Shown here in pieces: positions 52,831 to 62,228 of a stretch of 64,000 nucleotides of DNA. This DNA is from Hymenobacter terrestris. Its GTDB lineage: Bacteria; Bacteroidota; Bacteroidia; Cytophagales; Hymenobacteraceae. Position numbers and translations under genes: made by a program. Within the stretch, counting starts at the first letter, position 1. Each line of letters starts with the position of its first letter. The stretch lies in NCBI RefSeq assembly GCF_013377905.1, contig NZ_JABKAV010000008.1:1-64000 (forward strand), read 5' to 3'. Below the pieces are notes generated by a model. The model made no database searches and was not told the DNA's origin. It was given only the letters and a program-made list of their open reading frames with translations.

Positions 52831-54765
52831 ATGGTACTTGATTCCAAACTTCCCGAAGGCCCGATAGCCGAGAAGTGGGAGAAGCATAAGTTCAACGTTA
52901 AGCTCGTCAACCCGTCTAATAAGCGGAAGTACGACATCATTGTGGTGGGCACCGGCCTGGCCGGCGCTTCGGCAGCTGCTTCGCTCGCTGAGCTGGGCTA
53001 CAATGTGAAAGCTTTCACTTTCCACGACTCCCCGCGTCGGGCGCACTCCATTGCCGCTCAGGGTGGTATCAATGCCGCCAAAAACTACCAGAACGACGGT
53101 GACTCGGTATACCGCCTTTTCTACGACACCGTAAAGGGTGGTGACTACCGTTCCCGCGAGGCCAACGTGTACCGTCTGGCTCAGGTATCGGTCAACATCA
53201 TCGACCAGTGCGTGGCCCAAGGCGTACCCTTCGCCCGCGAATACGGCGGCCTGCTGGCCAACCGCTCGTTCGGTGGCGCGCAGGTGAGCCGCACATTTTA
53301 TGCTCGCGGCCAAACCGGCCAGCAGTTGCTGTTAGGCGCCTACTCAGCCCTCTCGCGGCAGGTGGCCTACGGTAAAGTAAAGCTCTACACCCGCTCCGAA
53401 ATGCTGGATCTGGTGACGGTGGACGGCCAGGCTCGTGGTATTATCACCCGCAATTTGCTGACCGGTGAGATTGAGCAGCACGCGGCCCATGCCGTGGTAC
53501 TGGCTACCGGCGGCTACGGTAACGTGTTCTTCTTGAGCACCAACGCCATGTACTGCAACGCTACCGCCGCTTGGCGGGCCCACAAAAAGGGTGCGTATTT
53601 CGCCAACCCCTGCTTCACCCAGATTCACCCTACCTGTATCCCCGTATCGGGCGATTACCAGTCGAAGCTGACGTTGATGTCGGAGTCGTTGCGTAACGAT
53701 GGCCGTGTGTGGGTACCGGCCACCAAGGAAACAGCCGAGCGCCTGCGCAAGGGCGAAATCAACGTTAACGATATTGCCGAGGCAGACCGCGACTACTTCT
53801 TGGAGCGCAAGTACCCGGCTTTCGGTAACCTAGTGCCTCGCGACGTAGCTTCGCGCAACGCAAAGCTCATGTGCGATGAGGGCAAAGGTGTAGGCTCAAC
53901 CGGTCTGGCTGTATACCTCGACTTCGCCGACGTTATCAAGCGTACCTCGGCTGAGGCAGTGAGCCAGAAGTATGGCAACCTGTTCGATATGTACGCCAAA
54001 ATTACCGGCGAAAACCCCTACGAGCGGCCCATGCGTATTTACCCAGCGGTTCACTATACCATGGGTGGCCTCTGGGTTGACTACAATCTGCAAACCACGG
54101 TGAAGGGCCTTTACGCCACCGGCGAGTGCAACTTCTCTGACCACGGCGCCAATCGACTCGGCGCTTCGGCCCTCATGCAGGGCTTGGCCGACGGTTACTT
54201 CGTAATTCCTTACACCATTGGCGATTACCTGGCATCTACACCGCCTAAGCCTGTAACGACTGAAGACCCCGCCTTTGCCGAGGCCACGGCCGCCGTGCAG
54301 GCCCGCGTGCAACAGATGATGTCCATCAACGGTACCCGCACTCCCGACGATTTCCACAAGAAGCTCGGCAATCTGATGTGGGAGTACTGCGGCATGTCGC
54401 GCAACGCTGAAGGCCTGCGCTACGCCAAAAAGGAGATCCAACAGCTGAAGAAGGAATTCTGGAGCGACTTGAAACTGGCCGGTACCGAACTGGAAATGAA
54501 CCAGGCGCTGGAGAAAGCCGGCCGTGTGGCTGACTTCATCGAGTTGGGCGAACTGATGGTAGACGACGCCTTGGACCGCAACGAAAGCTGCGGTGGTCAC
54601 TTCCGCGAGGAGTACCAGACGCCCGAGGGTGAGGCCCTGCGCAACGATGACGACTACGCTTATGTGGCCGCCTGGGAATACGTGGGCGAAAACCAACCCG
54701 AAAAGCTGAACAAGGAAGAGCTCACGTTCGAGAACGTAAAGCTTACCCAGCGCAGCTACAAGTAA
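52831..54765 (+). CDS. sdhA: succinate dehydrogenase / fumarate reductase flavoprotein subunit
   Basis: A 644-residue flavoprotein. The FAD-binding [10 protein letters not shown] motif is near the N-terminus. [15 protein letters not shown] carries the histidine that covalently binds FAD, and [35 protein letters not shown] and [17 protein letters not shown] mark the substrate and FAD regions. It oxidises succinate to fumarate with SdhB and SdhC. The order C-A-B and the fused SdhC mark it as the Bacteroidota type. The start is the ATG 26 bases downstream of sdhC. Confidence 0.97.
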   Translation: MVLDSKLPEGPIAEKWEKHKFNVKLVNPSNKRKYDIIVVGTGLAGASAAASLAELGYNVKAFTFHDSPRRAHSIAAQGGINAAKNYQNDGDSVYRLFYDTVKGGDYRSREANVYRLAQVSVNIIDQCVAQGVPFAREYGGLLANRSFGGAQVSRTFYARGQTGQQLLLGAYSALSRQVAYGKVKLYTRSEMLDLVTVDGQARGIITRNLLTGEIEQHAAHAVVLATGGYGNVFFLSTNAMYCNATAAWRAHKKGAYFANPCFTQIHPTCIPVSGDYQSKLTLMSESLRNDGRVWVPATKETAERLRKGEINVNDIAEADRDYFLERKYPAFGNLVPRDVASRNAKLMCDEGKGVGSTGLAVYLDFADVIKRTSAEAVSQKYGNLFDMYAKITGENPYERPMRIYPAVHYTMGGLWVDYNLQTTVKGLYATGECNFSDHGANRLGASALMQGLADGYFVIPYTIGDYLASTPPKPVTTEDPAFAEATAAVQARVQQMMSINGTRTPDDFHKKLGNLMWEYCGMSRNAEGLRYAKKEIQQLKKEFWSDLKLAGTELEMNQALEKAGRVADFIELGELMVDDALDRNESCGGHFREEYQTPEGEALRNDDDYAYVAAWEYVGENQPEKLNKEELTFENVKLTQRSYK

Positions 54766-54771
54766 TTTTTT

Positions 54772-54860
54772 CAGCTGTTAGCCTTTAGCTGCTAGCTGTT
54801 CGCTTCGTGCCAACAGCCCCAGCCCGACAAGCTAACAGCTATCAGCTAACAGCTAATAGC
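54772..54860. repeat. AGCTGTTAGC-family inverted repeat between sdhA and sdhB
   Basis: Left arm (54772-54805) is AGCTGTTAGCCTTTAGCTGC-like; right arm (54829-54860) is made of AGCTAACAGCTATCAGCTAA-like units, complementary to the left. It fills nearly the whole gap between sdhA and sdhB. Related units occur at 22399, 27484, 61190 and 63398. Confidence 0.75.
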
Positions 54861-54867
54861 CAAAAAC

Positions 54868-55653
54868 ATGGCCGGAAGTAACCCCAACGCCAAACCAATG
54901 AACCTCACCCTGAAGGTGTGGCGGCAGAAAAACCGCATCAGTGAGGGAGGTATCGTCGATTATAAGGTCAAGGACATCTCGCCCGATATGTCGTTCTTGG
55001 AGATGCTCGACGTACTCAACGAGGACCTGTTGCGCCAGGGCCAAGAGCCGGTAGCCTTCGACCACGACTGCCGCGAAGGCATCTGCGGCTCGTGCAACCT
55101 GTTCATCAACGGCCGGGCCCACGGCCCAGAGCAGGGCACCACGACCTGCCAGTTGCACATGCGCAAGTTCTCCGATGGCGATACCATTACCATCGAACCT
55201 TGGCGCGCATCTGCTTTCCCGCTCAACAAAGACCTGAGCGTGGACCGTTCGGCCTTTGACCGCATCATCCAGGCGGGCGGCTACGTGAGCATTAACACCG
55301 GTGGTACCCCCGATGCTAATGAAATTCCGATTCCCAAGAACATTGCCGATCGGGCTTTTGAAGCGGCTACCTGCATTGGTTGTGGTGCCTGCGTAGCGGC
55401 CTGCAAAAACGCTTCGGCTATGCTGTTCGTATCGGCCAAAGTAAGTCAGCTGGCATTGCTGCCCCAAGGCCACGTGGAGCGCAAAACCCGCGTTGAGAAC
55501 ATGGTAGCCCAGATGGATAAGGAAGGTTTTGGTGCCTGCACCAATATTGGCTCCTGTGCCGCCGAGTGTCCGGTGGGCATCTCACTCGAAAATATTGCTA
55601 CCCTTAACCAAGAATTTTTGTCGGCCAAAGCCACATCCAATAACCTGGCGTAA
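54868..55653 (+). CDS. sdhB: succinate dehydrogenase iron-sulfur subunit
   Basis: A 261-residue subunit with all three Fe-S clusters: CREGICGSC (2Fe-2S, near residues 69-77), [11 protein letters not shown] (4Fe-4S) and [17 protein letters not shown] (3Fe-4S/4Fe-4S). It transfers electrons from SdhA to the membrane subunit. It is separated from sdhA by a 102-base gap filled by an AGCTGTTAGC-type repeat, yet shares the transcript. The terminator follows. Confidence 0.97.
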   Translation: MAGSNPNAKPMNLTLKVWRQKNRISEGGIVDYKVKDISPDMSFLEMLDVLNEDLLRQGQEPVAFDHDCREGICGSCNLFINGRAHGPEQGTTTCQLHMRKFSDGDTITIEPWRASAFPLNKDLSVDRSAFDRIIQAGGYVSINTGGTPDANEIPIPKNIADRAFEAATCIGCGACVAACKNASAMLFVSAKVSQLALLPQGHVERKTRVENMVAQMDKEGFGACTNIGSCAAECPVGISLENIATLNQEFLSAKATSNNLA

Positions 55654-55684
55654 GCTTTGGTGGTTATCCTGTCAGGATTCCTTG

Positions 55685-55718
55685 AAAAGGCGAAACGGGC
55701 TTCCGTTTCGCCTTTTTT
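55685..55718 (+). terminator. terminator of sdhCAB
   Basis: AAAAGGCGAAACGG pairs with CCGTTTCGCCTTTT around GCTT; a T-run follows. Confidence 0.92.
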
Positions 55719-55772
55719 GCTACCTGCCTATAATAGGCACTTTTTCCCTTGACTCTCTTTCCAACTACCCGA

Positions 55773-56300
55773 ATGCTCACAATTGTTGTTGGCACTAACC
55801 GCCCTAATTCCCGCGCCCGTCGCCTAGCCGATTTATACGCCCGCCTGCTGGCTGAACACGGAGTTGATTCTTCTGTTCTGGACTTGCTGGAGTTACCAGC
55901 CGATTTTACATTTTCAGCACTGTACGACAATGCCGGCAGACATGATGGCTTCAACCGCCTAGCTGAGCAGGCCAGTGCCGCCGACAAGCTGGTATTTATC
56001 GTTCCCGAGTATAATTGCTCGTTTCCAGGTGTACTGAAGGCTTTTATTGATGGCCTGCCCTACCCTTCGGCGCTAAGCAACAAAAAGGCGGCGCTGGTGG
56101 GGTTGAGTAGCGGCGGGCAGGGCGGCTTGCTGGCCCTTAATCATCTCACCGACATTCTTATGTATCTGGGCACCGCTGTGCTTCCCCAGCGCGTGCGTCT
56201 GCCCTTTATTGACAAGCACCTGAACGATGACGGTGAACTGACGGAACCCTTTTACCAGACGTTGCTCCGCGAGCAGATACCCCACTTGCTACGGTTTTAG
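55773..56300 (+). CDS. NADPH-dependent FMN reductase-like protein
   Basis: A 175-residue flavodoxin-fold reductase of the NADPH-dependent FMN reductase family. It begins LTIVVGTNRPNSRARRLAD with the phosphate-binding SRA-type loop, and the VPEYNCSFPGVLKAFIDGLPYPSALSNKKAALVGLSSGGQGG segment is the conserved family core (FMN and dimer contacts). It probably reduces FMN or quinones; the physiological electron acceptor is unknown. The frame opens at 55749, but the ATG at 55773 gives the canonical beginning of the first strand. Confidence 0.88.
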   Translation: MLTIVVGTNRPNSRARRLADLYARLLAEHGVDSSVLDLLELPADFTFSALYDNAGRHDGFNRLAEQASAADKLVFIVPEYNCSFPGVLKAFIDGLPYPSALSNKKAALVGLSSGGQGGLLALNHLTDILMYLGTAVLPQRVRLPFIDKHLNDDGELTEPFYQTLLREQIPHLLRF

Positions 56301-56431
56301 GCAATCCTGCAGTAACTATTGGCGGCCAGAGGCAGGAATAATATAGCAGAAACATTTTCGTTAGCGGGCCAGCAGATGACCAAAAGCCGGCCATCTGCGT
56401 AAGGGCTGTTTCGCTTAACTGTTTTCTGCTA

Positions 56432-56596
56432 ATGAAATATGTATTGCTGCTTTCTAGTTTAGCTTTCCTGAGTGCCTGCACGCTCACGCCCCGGCGGGGC
56501 AAGAGCAGCCAGCTTGCCCCCGAGCGCGAGATGATGCATCCGGATAAGTTTCCGACCGATTCGGTCAGCCCTACGCCGCCCGATTCCTTACGCTAA
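56432..56596 (+). CDS. 54-residue lipoprotein
   Basis: A small frame, ATG at 56432, encoding a lipoprotein signal with lipobox LSAC (Cys16). The mature part is ~38 residues, Pro/Ser-rich with several charged residues and two Met (PEREMMHPDKFP), and ends SPTPPDSLR. No family is recognised. A long hairpin directly after the stop supports that this is a real, expressed gene; it is easily missed because of its length. Confidence 0.6.
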   Translation: MKYVLLLSSLAFLSACTLTPRRGKSSQLAPEREMMHPDKFPTDSVSPTPPDSLR

Positions 56597-56599
56597 GAG

Positions 56600-56662
56600 C
56601 CAACCCATAAAGCAACAGGCCGCCCCGACGAATTCGGGGCGGCCTGTTGCTTTATAGGTTGG
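56600..56662. terminator. long hairpin between convergent genes
   Basis: 29-base arms (CCAACC outward to CCCCGA) with one mismatch and loop CGAAT. The internal AAAGCAACAGGCCGCC pairing gives a bidirectional terminator after the small lipoprotein and ftsZ. Confidence 0.83.
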
Positions 56663-56678
56663 CGGATAAAACTGCCCG

Positions 56679-58163
56679 CTAATCCACGTTGTCGTGTAGG
56701 AAGCGGTTGTCGCCCAGCAACTCGTTGTCGTCGGAGAGATTAAAGCGGCTCACGTTCTGCTCCGAAGAGGGCACCACGTTTTCCAGCTTTACCTGACGAC
56801 GCAGATAGGCGGGAGTTTCCAACTGATCTTTCAGCGCATCGTTGGTCAGGCCGTTGCTCAGCGCCTGCAAGCGCTGGCGTCGCTCCTCAGCCCGGGCCTC
56901 CAGTGAAGGTCGGGGCAGGCTATGCGGCAGGGTAGCCACGGGCGTTTGCGGCGGATACTGGTACTGCAACTGCGGCTCGGGGGCCGGCATAGAAGGGGCC
57001 GACACCGGCGCGGTGCTGTGTTGCGGAGGAGAAGTATCAAGGTCGCGGATTACAACCGGCGGCTCGACGGGCGCAGGGCTGCCAAACGTAGGCACAAGCG
57101 GCGCGGCTGCAGCGGGCTCCTCATCCTCACGGTCTGGACCGGTCGTAGGGTCAGCCCGAGCATCGTCGCGGGGCACTACGGCCGTAATGTTGTGGGCGTC
57201 GCGAGCGAAGCCGGTGGCAATTACAGTTACGCGGATGCTCTGGCCCAGCGAGGGGTCGATGCCGTGGCCAAAAATAACCTCAGCATTCTGGCCGGCCTTA
57301 TCTTGGATGTACTCCGTGATTTCGGTCAATTCGTCCATCTCCAGTTCGGCCTGGTCACCCGACATGATGCTGAGCAGAATACGCTGGGCACCGTGGATAT
57401 CGGTGTTGTTGAGTAGCGGCGAGGCCAGAGCCTCCTCAGCGGCCCGGGCGGCGCGGTTCTCGCCCTCCGTTACGCTACTGCCCATTACGGCCGCGCCCGA
57501 GTCCTTCATCACCGTTTTCACGTCTTCAAAGTCCACGTTCACGTCCGAGGTTACCGTGATAATCTCGGCAATGGACTTGGCCGCCGTCGTCAGCACAGTA
57601 TCGGCTTTGGCAAAGGCCGCGCTCAGGGGAAGGTTGCCGTACATCTCGCGGATCTTGTCGTTGAGAATCACCAGTACCGTGTCGCAGTCCTCACTCAGCT
57701 CCTTGATGCCCTGCTCAGCTTGCTGGCGCTTTTTGCGGCCCTCAAACATAAACGGGGCCGTTACGATACCAACCGTCAGAATGCCCAGCTCCTTGGCAAC
57801 CTTGGCAATTACGGGCGCGGCCCCGGTACCGGTGCCGCCGCCCATGCCTGCCGTAATGAACACCATGCGGGTACCATTGCTCAGCAGCTCGCGAATCTGC
57901 TCGCGGCTCTCAATGGCCGCCTGCTTGCCCCGCTCGGGGTTGGCCCCCGCGCCCAGCCCTTCGGTTAGGTCGATGCCAATTTGCATGCGGTTAGGTACGG
58001 GCGACGATGCCAGGGCCTGCTTATCGGTATTGCAGATTACAAACTCCACGTCTTTTATGCCTTGGGCATACATGTGTTTGACCGCATTGGAGCCACCACC
58101 ACCCACACCAATCACTTTGATGATGGAGGTCGATTGCGGCTGTATGTCGAAGGTATAATTCAT
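56679..58163 (-). CDS. ftsZ: cell division protein FtsZ
   Basis: A 494-residue tubulin homologue. It begins with the Rossmann GTPase IIKVIGVGGGGSNAVKHM, the signature GGGTGTGAAP near residue 105 and the NLDFSD-like FEDVKTVMKDSGAAVMGSS segment; the C-terminal GTPase domain ends near residue 320 (VTVIATGFA). A long Pro/Ala/Pro/Gln-rich linker of ~100 residues (about 325-430) leads to a C-terminal peptide region. It forms the division ring. The frame opens at TTG 58175 but the ATG at 58163 gives MNYTFD, and is preferred. It is last in the dcw cluster. Confidence 0.97.
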   Translation of the reverse strand: MNYTFDIQPQSTSIIKVIGVGGGGSNAVKHMYAQGIKDVEFVICNTDKQALASSPVPNRMQIGIDLTEGLGAGANPERGKQAAIESREQIRELLSNGTRMVFITAGMGGGTGTGAAPVIAKVAKELGILTVGIVTAPFMFEGRKKRQQAEQGIKELSEDCDTVLVILNDKIREMYGNLPLSAAFAKADTVLTTAAKSIAEIITVTSDVNVDFEDVKTVMKDSGAAVMGSSVTEGENRAARAAEEALASPLLNNTDIHGAQRILLSIMSGDQAELEMDELTEITEYIQDKAGQNAEVIFGHGIDPSLGQSIRVTVIATGFARDAHNITAVVPRDDARADPTTGPDREDEEPAAAAPLVPTFGSPAPVEPPVVIRDLDTSPPQHSTAPVSAPSMPAPEPQLQYQYPPQTPVATLPHSLPRPSLEARAEERRQRLQALSNGLTNDALKDQLETPAYLRRQVKLENVVPSSEQNVSRFNLSDDNELLGDNRFLHDNVD

Positions 58164-58171
58164 GTTTAGGG

Positions 58172-58263
58172 TCAATTATGAATTAAAAGCCAAAAATTAA
58201 AAATCAAGAATTGGCAGTCTTGGCAGAGCAGCAACTCCTAATTTCTAACTTCTAATTTTCAAT
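58172..58263. repeat. AATTTTTAATTG-like repeat in the ftsZ-ftsA gap
   Basis: The gap holds AATTATGAATTAAAAGCCAA-, AAATTAAAAATCAAGAATTG- and CTAATTTCTAACTTCTAATT-like units, an AT-rich inverted arrangement unlike the surrounding genes. A similar AATTTTTAATTG unit occurs in an insertion within murC. Confidence 0.55.
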
Positions 58264-58268
58264 TGACA

Positions 58269-59651
58269 TTAATACTGTTTGTCGTCGAAATCATTAATCA
58301 GCAGATCTTTTGTGCGATTAAGAATTCGTTGGAAAAAATCCCCGGCACCCGGCTTTTTAGCAGCCTTTTCGGCTGCTGGAGTGGCCGAGGCTGCTGGAGT
58401 TTGCGGAGCAGTAGTAGCCGGCCGCGCTTCGGGCGTGGGCACGTAGTAGTTCTGCTCCTGCTCGGGCTCCTCGTAGCCGCGCTGAGCCAAACGGTCGTCG
58501 AGCGAGCGGTAACCAGCTAGCACCAGGCCCACCGTGGTGGCGTACATGGGCGATTTTACCGCTTCAATCTTGCTCTTACCCAAGTGCTCGTTGGGGTAGC
58601 CGATGCGCGTGTCGAGGCCTGTTACGTACTCAGCCAGTTGCACCAGATTCTGGAGTTGCGAGCCGCCACCGGTCATCACGATGCCAGCCGCCAACTTGTC
58701 CTGGAAGCCCAGACGCTGGATTTCGGCATATACCAGCTCCACAATTTCCTCCATCCGGGCCTCAATGATGTAGGCCAGGTTTTTCAGGCTGATTTCCTTG
58801 GGTGCTCGGTCGCGCAGGCCAGGGATGCTCACGATTTCGTACTCCGAGGCTTCTTCGGCAATAGCCTTGCCGAACTTCACCTTGAGCTGCTCGGCCTGGT
58901 TCTGCATCACCTGGCAGCCCTGCTTGATATCGGTAGTGATGATGTTGCCGCCGAAGGGCAGCACCGCCGCGTGGCGGATGATGCCATCCTTGAAAATGGC
59001 CAGATCGGTCGTGCCGCCGCCAATGTCAACCAGCGCCACGCCAGCTTCCTTCTCCTCATCGCTCAGCACCGACATGCTCGATGCCAGCGGCTCCAAAATC
59101 AGGTTATCAATTTCCAGCCCGGCCTTCGTAACGCACTTATACACGTTATTGATGGCCGTGCTCTGCGCCGTGATGATGTGGAAATTGCCCTCCAGCCGTA
59201 CGCCCGACATGCCTACCGGGTCCAGAATACCTTCCTCGTAATCCACCTTGTAGTCCTGGGGCATTACGTGGATGATCTGCGAACCAGGCGGCGTCACGAG
59301 GCGGTACATGTCGCTGGTAAGGCGCTCCACGTCGGCCTGGGTTATTTCGGTTTCGGCCGAGGTGCGGGTGATGCTGCCGTTGTGCTGCAGGCTCTTGATG
59401 TGCTGGCCCGCAATGCCCACGTTCACCACGCCAATGTTGATGCCCGACTGCTCCTCTGCCTGCTTAATGGCCTTCTTGATGGCGTCCACTGTTTTGTCGA
59501 TATTCGACACAATTCCCCGTACCACGCCTTCCGACACGGCCTTGCCCAAACCCAGAATTTCGAGCTTGCCGAATTCATTTTTACGGCCAACCAAAGCACA
59601 TATTTTGGTGGTACCGATGTCGAGGCCGACTACAATTTTATCGTGTTGCAT
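58269..59651 (-). CDS. ftsA: cell division protein FtsA
   Basis: A 460-residue actin-like protein. Phosphate 1 is VGLDIGTTKICALVG, the 1C/SHS2-type region lies around residues 85-165, phosphate 2 is ALVDIGGGTTDLAIF near 206-220, and adenosine binding is near MTGGGSQLQNL (335-345). The C-terminal part has a Pro/Ala-rich stretch and ends with an amphipathic FFQRILNRTKDLL helix, which is the membrane-targeting sequence, followed by a short tail. It tethers FtsZ to the membrane. It lies directly upstream of ftsZ, separated by a repeat-filled gap. Confidence 0.96.
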   Translation of the reverse strand: MQHDKIVVGLDIGTTKICALVGRKNEFGKLEILGLGKAVSEGVVRGIVSNIDKTVDAIKKAIKQAEEQSGINIGVVNVGIAGQHIKSLQHNGSITRTSAETEITQADVERLTSDMYRLVTPPGSQIIHVMPQDYKVDYEEGILDPVGMSGVRLEGNFHIITAQSTAINNVYKCVTKAGLEIDNLILEPLASSMSVLSDEEKEAGVALVDIGGGTTDLAIFKDGIIRHAAVLPFGGNIITTDIKQGCQVMQNQAEQLKVKFGKAIAEEASEYEIVSIPGLRDRAPKEISLKNLAYIIEARMEEIVELVYAEIQRLGFQDKLAAGIVMTGGGSQLQNLVQLAEYVTGLDTRIGYPNEHLGKSKIEAVKSPMYATTVGLVLAGYRSLDDRLAQRGYEEPEQEQNYYVPTPEARPATTAPQTPAASATPAAEKAAKKPGAGDFFQRILNRTKDLLINDFDDKQY

Positions 59652-59735
59652 GGGAAGGATGGGCGAGGAGTTGGCAGGTGCAGGCAGGAAAAGGGCGTTT
59701 AATCCGCTTTAAGGTAGCGTTTTAGACGGATAATT

Positions 59736-60494
59736 TTATTCACAGATGATTTGATCCTTGAATTCGACGTTGACGCGATGGTACGTGTCCCAGCCAAGCA
59801 CCGGCGGAATTTGACGGTAAAATACCATCAGTTTCGCGAATTTTTCCGAAATATTATCAGGAAAGCCAAATTCGACCCGCTGGTCACCCACCTGTTGGGT
59901 GAACGAAATCTTTCCATTAGGCGCCACGAATATTTCGGCGACCTGTGCGCGCCAGAAGGGTTTTCCGTCGATGTAACGCAGGAATTCGAGGTAACGTATG
60001 CCGCTGCTGTCCTGAAAGAAGGAGGCGACCAGCGGAACGCCGCCAGCCCGCGAGATGGGCACGACCCGGGCCGTGAACAGCGAAGAAAGCGGCAGCTTAC
60101 GCCCATCGGCATCGAGGTAGCTGTCCTGTCGCGAATCGGCGTGTACGAGGCGGGCAATGGGCCGGCTCTGGCGCACATCGGCGTGCAGGTTGCCGGCCAG
60201 GTCGCGGTAGACTTGGGCCTCCTTCACGAAACTATGGGCCTTGAGGCGCGCTTCGAGGGCCTTCAGGTCGATGTCGGAGGGCGCAGAGCCCTCCAGCCGG
60301 TCGCGGCCCTGGCGGGTCAGCAGGCCGGTTACTTCGCGCTGGCCGATGAAGAAGTTATTGAATTCGTTGCTGACCGACACAATGACGCCCCCCACCTTGC
60401 GATTGGCCTGCCGCACGGCCGCAAATGCCCCCAGGCCCAGCAGCAGCAGCAGACATACAGTGGCAATCAGCAGGTTTTTGGCGTCGCGCTTCAT
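59736..60494 (-). CDS. ftsQ: cell division protein FtsQ
   Basis: A 252-residue bitopic membrane protein. Residues 5-25 (NLLIATVCLLLLLGLGAFA) are the single membrane segment; a POTRA-like domain follows (KALEARLKAHSFVKEAQVYRDLAGNLHADVRQSRPIARL) and a beta domain after it. FtsQ links early and late division proteins. The reading frame opens earlier (60578), but the ATG at 60494 puts the membrane segment at the usual N-terminal position and is preferred. It sits between murC and ftsA. Confidence 0.9.
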   Translation of the reverse strand: MKRDAKNLLIATVCLLLLLGLGAFAAVRQANRKVGGVIVSVSNEFNNFFIGQREVTGLLTRQGRDRLEGSAPSDIDLKALEARLKAHSFVKEAQVYRDLAGNLHADVRQSRPIARLVHADSRQDSYLDADGRKLPLSSLFTARVVPISRAGGVPLVASFFQDSSGIRYLEFLRYIDGKPFWRAQVAEIFVAPNGKISFTQQVGDQRVEFGFPDNISEKFAKLMVFYRQIPPVLGWDTYHRVNVEFKDQIICE

Positions 60495-60595
60495 TCGGGG
60501 TTTGGTACTGGGGTCAGGAGAAAAATGAATGACGTGGCGGCGGGGCTTGCTGCAGGAGCCGCTTCCGGTTACCGGCAAGCGGCCGGCCGGGCAAC

Positions 60596-62110
60596 TCAGC
60601 TATTCAGCCAGCGAATATTCAAAATATTCTTTAATTGAGGCACTAACTGGTCGATGTCGCCGGCGCCTACGGTGGCTAATACGTCAAAATTCGGATTGGT
60701 TTCGGCGTTTTGCAAAATTTCGTCCTTAGTTTGGAGAGATTTTATCGGCGCCGTGATTTGGGATAAAATCAACTCCGACGTGACGCCCGGCAGTGGCTGC
60801 TCGCGGGCCGGGTAGATGTCGAGCAGTACCACTTCGTCGGCAAGGCTCAGACTCTCAGCGAATCCGGCGGCAAAATCGCGGGTGCGGCTGTAAAGGTGGG
60901 GTTGGAAAATCACCCGCAGCCGCCGCCCCGGGTACAGGGCCCGCAGAGACTGCAAAAAGGCCTCGATTTCGCGCGGATGGTGGGCGTAATCATCCACATA
61001 TACCTTAGGCTGCTCGGACGTACCGGCCGTCACGATGAACTCGAAACGGCGCTTTACGCCCCGATAAGCGGCCACAGCAGCACGCAGTTGCTCATCGCTG
61101 AGGCCGTAGAGGCGGGCCACGCAAGCGGCGGCCAGCATGTTTTCCACGTTATGAAATCCTGGCACGGCCAGCTCCAGATTTTTTATCTGAGCTGTTGGCT
61201 GAGAGTTGTTAGCTGATAGCGCCGTTTGCTCCGCTACCGGTCCGTGCATATCGAAACGGAACAAGTGGCCCTCGGCGGTAATGTTGGTAGAATATAGCTC
61301 CGGGCCCTGCTCGGACGAGAGACCGTAGCGCAGCACCCGCACGCCGGCCGGTGCGGCGGCAGCCACGCTGGCATCAGCCGTGTGGTTGATGATGAGCGTG
61401 CCACCCGGCTGAATCTGCCCTACAAACTGCCGGAACGACTCCAGTAGCGTCTCGGCATCCCCGTAAATATCGAGGTGGTCGGCGTCGGTACTTGTCACGA
61501 TGGCCACCGTCGGAAACAGCGTCAGAAAGCTCCGGTCATATTCATCAGCCTCTACTACGACGGGAACATTTTCAGTTGTTGTTTCGGTGTTCGTTTCTGC
61601 CGCCTGATTATCACTTTCTACACTCAAATTTTTAATTGAATCCGGCAGCAGCAGGTTCGAGCCCAGGTTCACGCTGATGCCACCCAGAAACGCGGCGCAG
61701 GGTACGCCGGCATGATGCAGCAAGTGGGCCACCATGCTGCTGGTGGTAGTTTTGCCGTGGGTGCCGGCCACCGCAATGGTGGGCCGGCCGGCGGTGAGCA
61801 CGCCCAGCACCTGGCTGCGCTTGCGGATGTCGTAGCCCCGCTCCCGCAGCCAAGCCCACTCGCGGTGGTCCTTCGGAATAGCGGGCGTAAGCACGACCAA
61901 TGTATCGGCCGGATTCGCGCGCACGGCCGCCGGAATGCTTTCTATCGAATCGTCGTAGTGAATCGTGATACCTTCGGCCGTCAGAGCGTCGGTCAGAGGC
62001 GTACGGGTTTTGTCGTAGCCGCTCACCACATGCCCGTTGGCCCGGAACCAGCGCGCCAGTGCCGACATACCGATGCCACCGATACCCAGGAAGAAGACGT
62101 TGGTTTTCAT
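60596..62110 (-). CDS. murC: UDP-N-acetylmuramate--L-alanine ligase
   Basis: A 504-residue Mur ligase. The N-terminal UDP-binding domain has FLGIGGIGMSALARWF; the ATP-binding P-loop is GTHGKTTTSSMVAH near residue 115; EADEYDRSFLTLFP near 190 and the HxxD-like TSTDADHLDIYGD near 205 follow; C-terminal DDYAHHPREIEAFL and IFQPHLYSRT near 375-400. Two non-family insertions appear: Asn/Ser/Thr/Glu-rich residues ~157-185 and a SANNSQPTAQI segment ~ residue 300. The second coincides with an AGCTGTTAGC-type repeat in the DNA, so the protein seems to tolerate repeat-derived loops. Confidence 0.95.
   Translation of the reverse strand: MKTNVFFLGIGGIGMSALARWFRANGHVVSGYDKTRTPLTDALTAEGITIHYDDSIESIPAAVRANPADTLVVLTPAIPKDHREWAWLRERGYDIRKRSQVLGVLTAGRPTIAVAGTHGKTTTSSMVAHLLHHAGVPCAAFLGGISVNLGSNLLLPDSIKNLSVESDNQAAETNTETTTENVPVVVEADEYDRSFLTLFPTVAIVTSTDADHLDIYGDAETLLESFRQFVGQIQPGGTLIINHTADASVAAAAPAGVRVLRYGLSSEQGPELYSTNITAEGHLFRFDMHGPVAEQTALSANNSQPTAQIKNLELAVPGFHNVENMLAAACVARLYGLSDEQLRAAVAAYRGVKRRFEFIVTAGTSEQPKVYVDDYAHHPREIEAFLQSLRALYPGRRLRVIFQPHLYSRTRDFAAGFAESLSLADEVVLLDIYPAREQPLPGVTSELILSQITAPIKSLQTKDEILQNAETNPNFDVLATVGAGDIDQLVPQLKNILNIRWLNS
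61190..61220. repeat. AGCTGTTAGC-type repeat within the murC coding region
   Basis: Plus-strand AGCTGTTGGCT followed by GAGAGTTGTTAGCTGATAGC matches the repeats in the sdhA-sdhB gap and encodes, on the minus strand, the SANNSQPTAQ residues that are not part of the MurC family. Confidence 0.6.
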
Positions 62111-62140
62111 TTTTAGGGGTGCAGAGCTTGGATGGTAGTC

Positions 62141-62228
62141 GTAGGGGCGGGGCTTGTCCCCGCCCGCCGTGCGCGCAATTGCAACGACAATCGTTCAGTG
62201 ACGGGCGGGGACAAGCCCCGCCCCTACG
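62141..62228. repeat. GGGGCGGGGC inverted repeat between murC and murG
   Basis: Left arm CGTAGGGGCGGGGCTTGTCC with CGCCCG (62141-62166) and right arm (62202-62228) are inverted copies differing by one C. The centre is 35 bases. The last bases of the right arm overlap the end of murG. A half copy is at 29-60. Confidence 0.85.

Noticed and set aside
54772-54860. CRISPR-like array of AGCTAACAGC units.
   Set aside because: The units are short, inverted with respect to one another and lack unique spacers of regular length; no cas genes are present.
61501-61640. Frameshift in murC suggested by the unusual Ser/Thr/Glu-rich stretch.
   Set aside because: The frame continues uninterrupted with the conserved EADEYDRSF motif directly after it, so an insertion is a better explanation.
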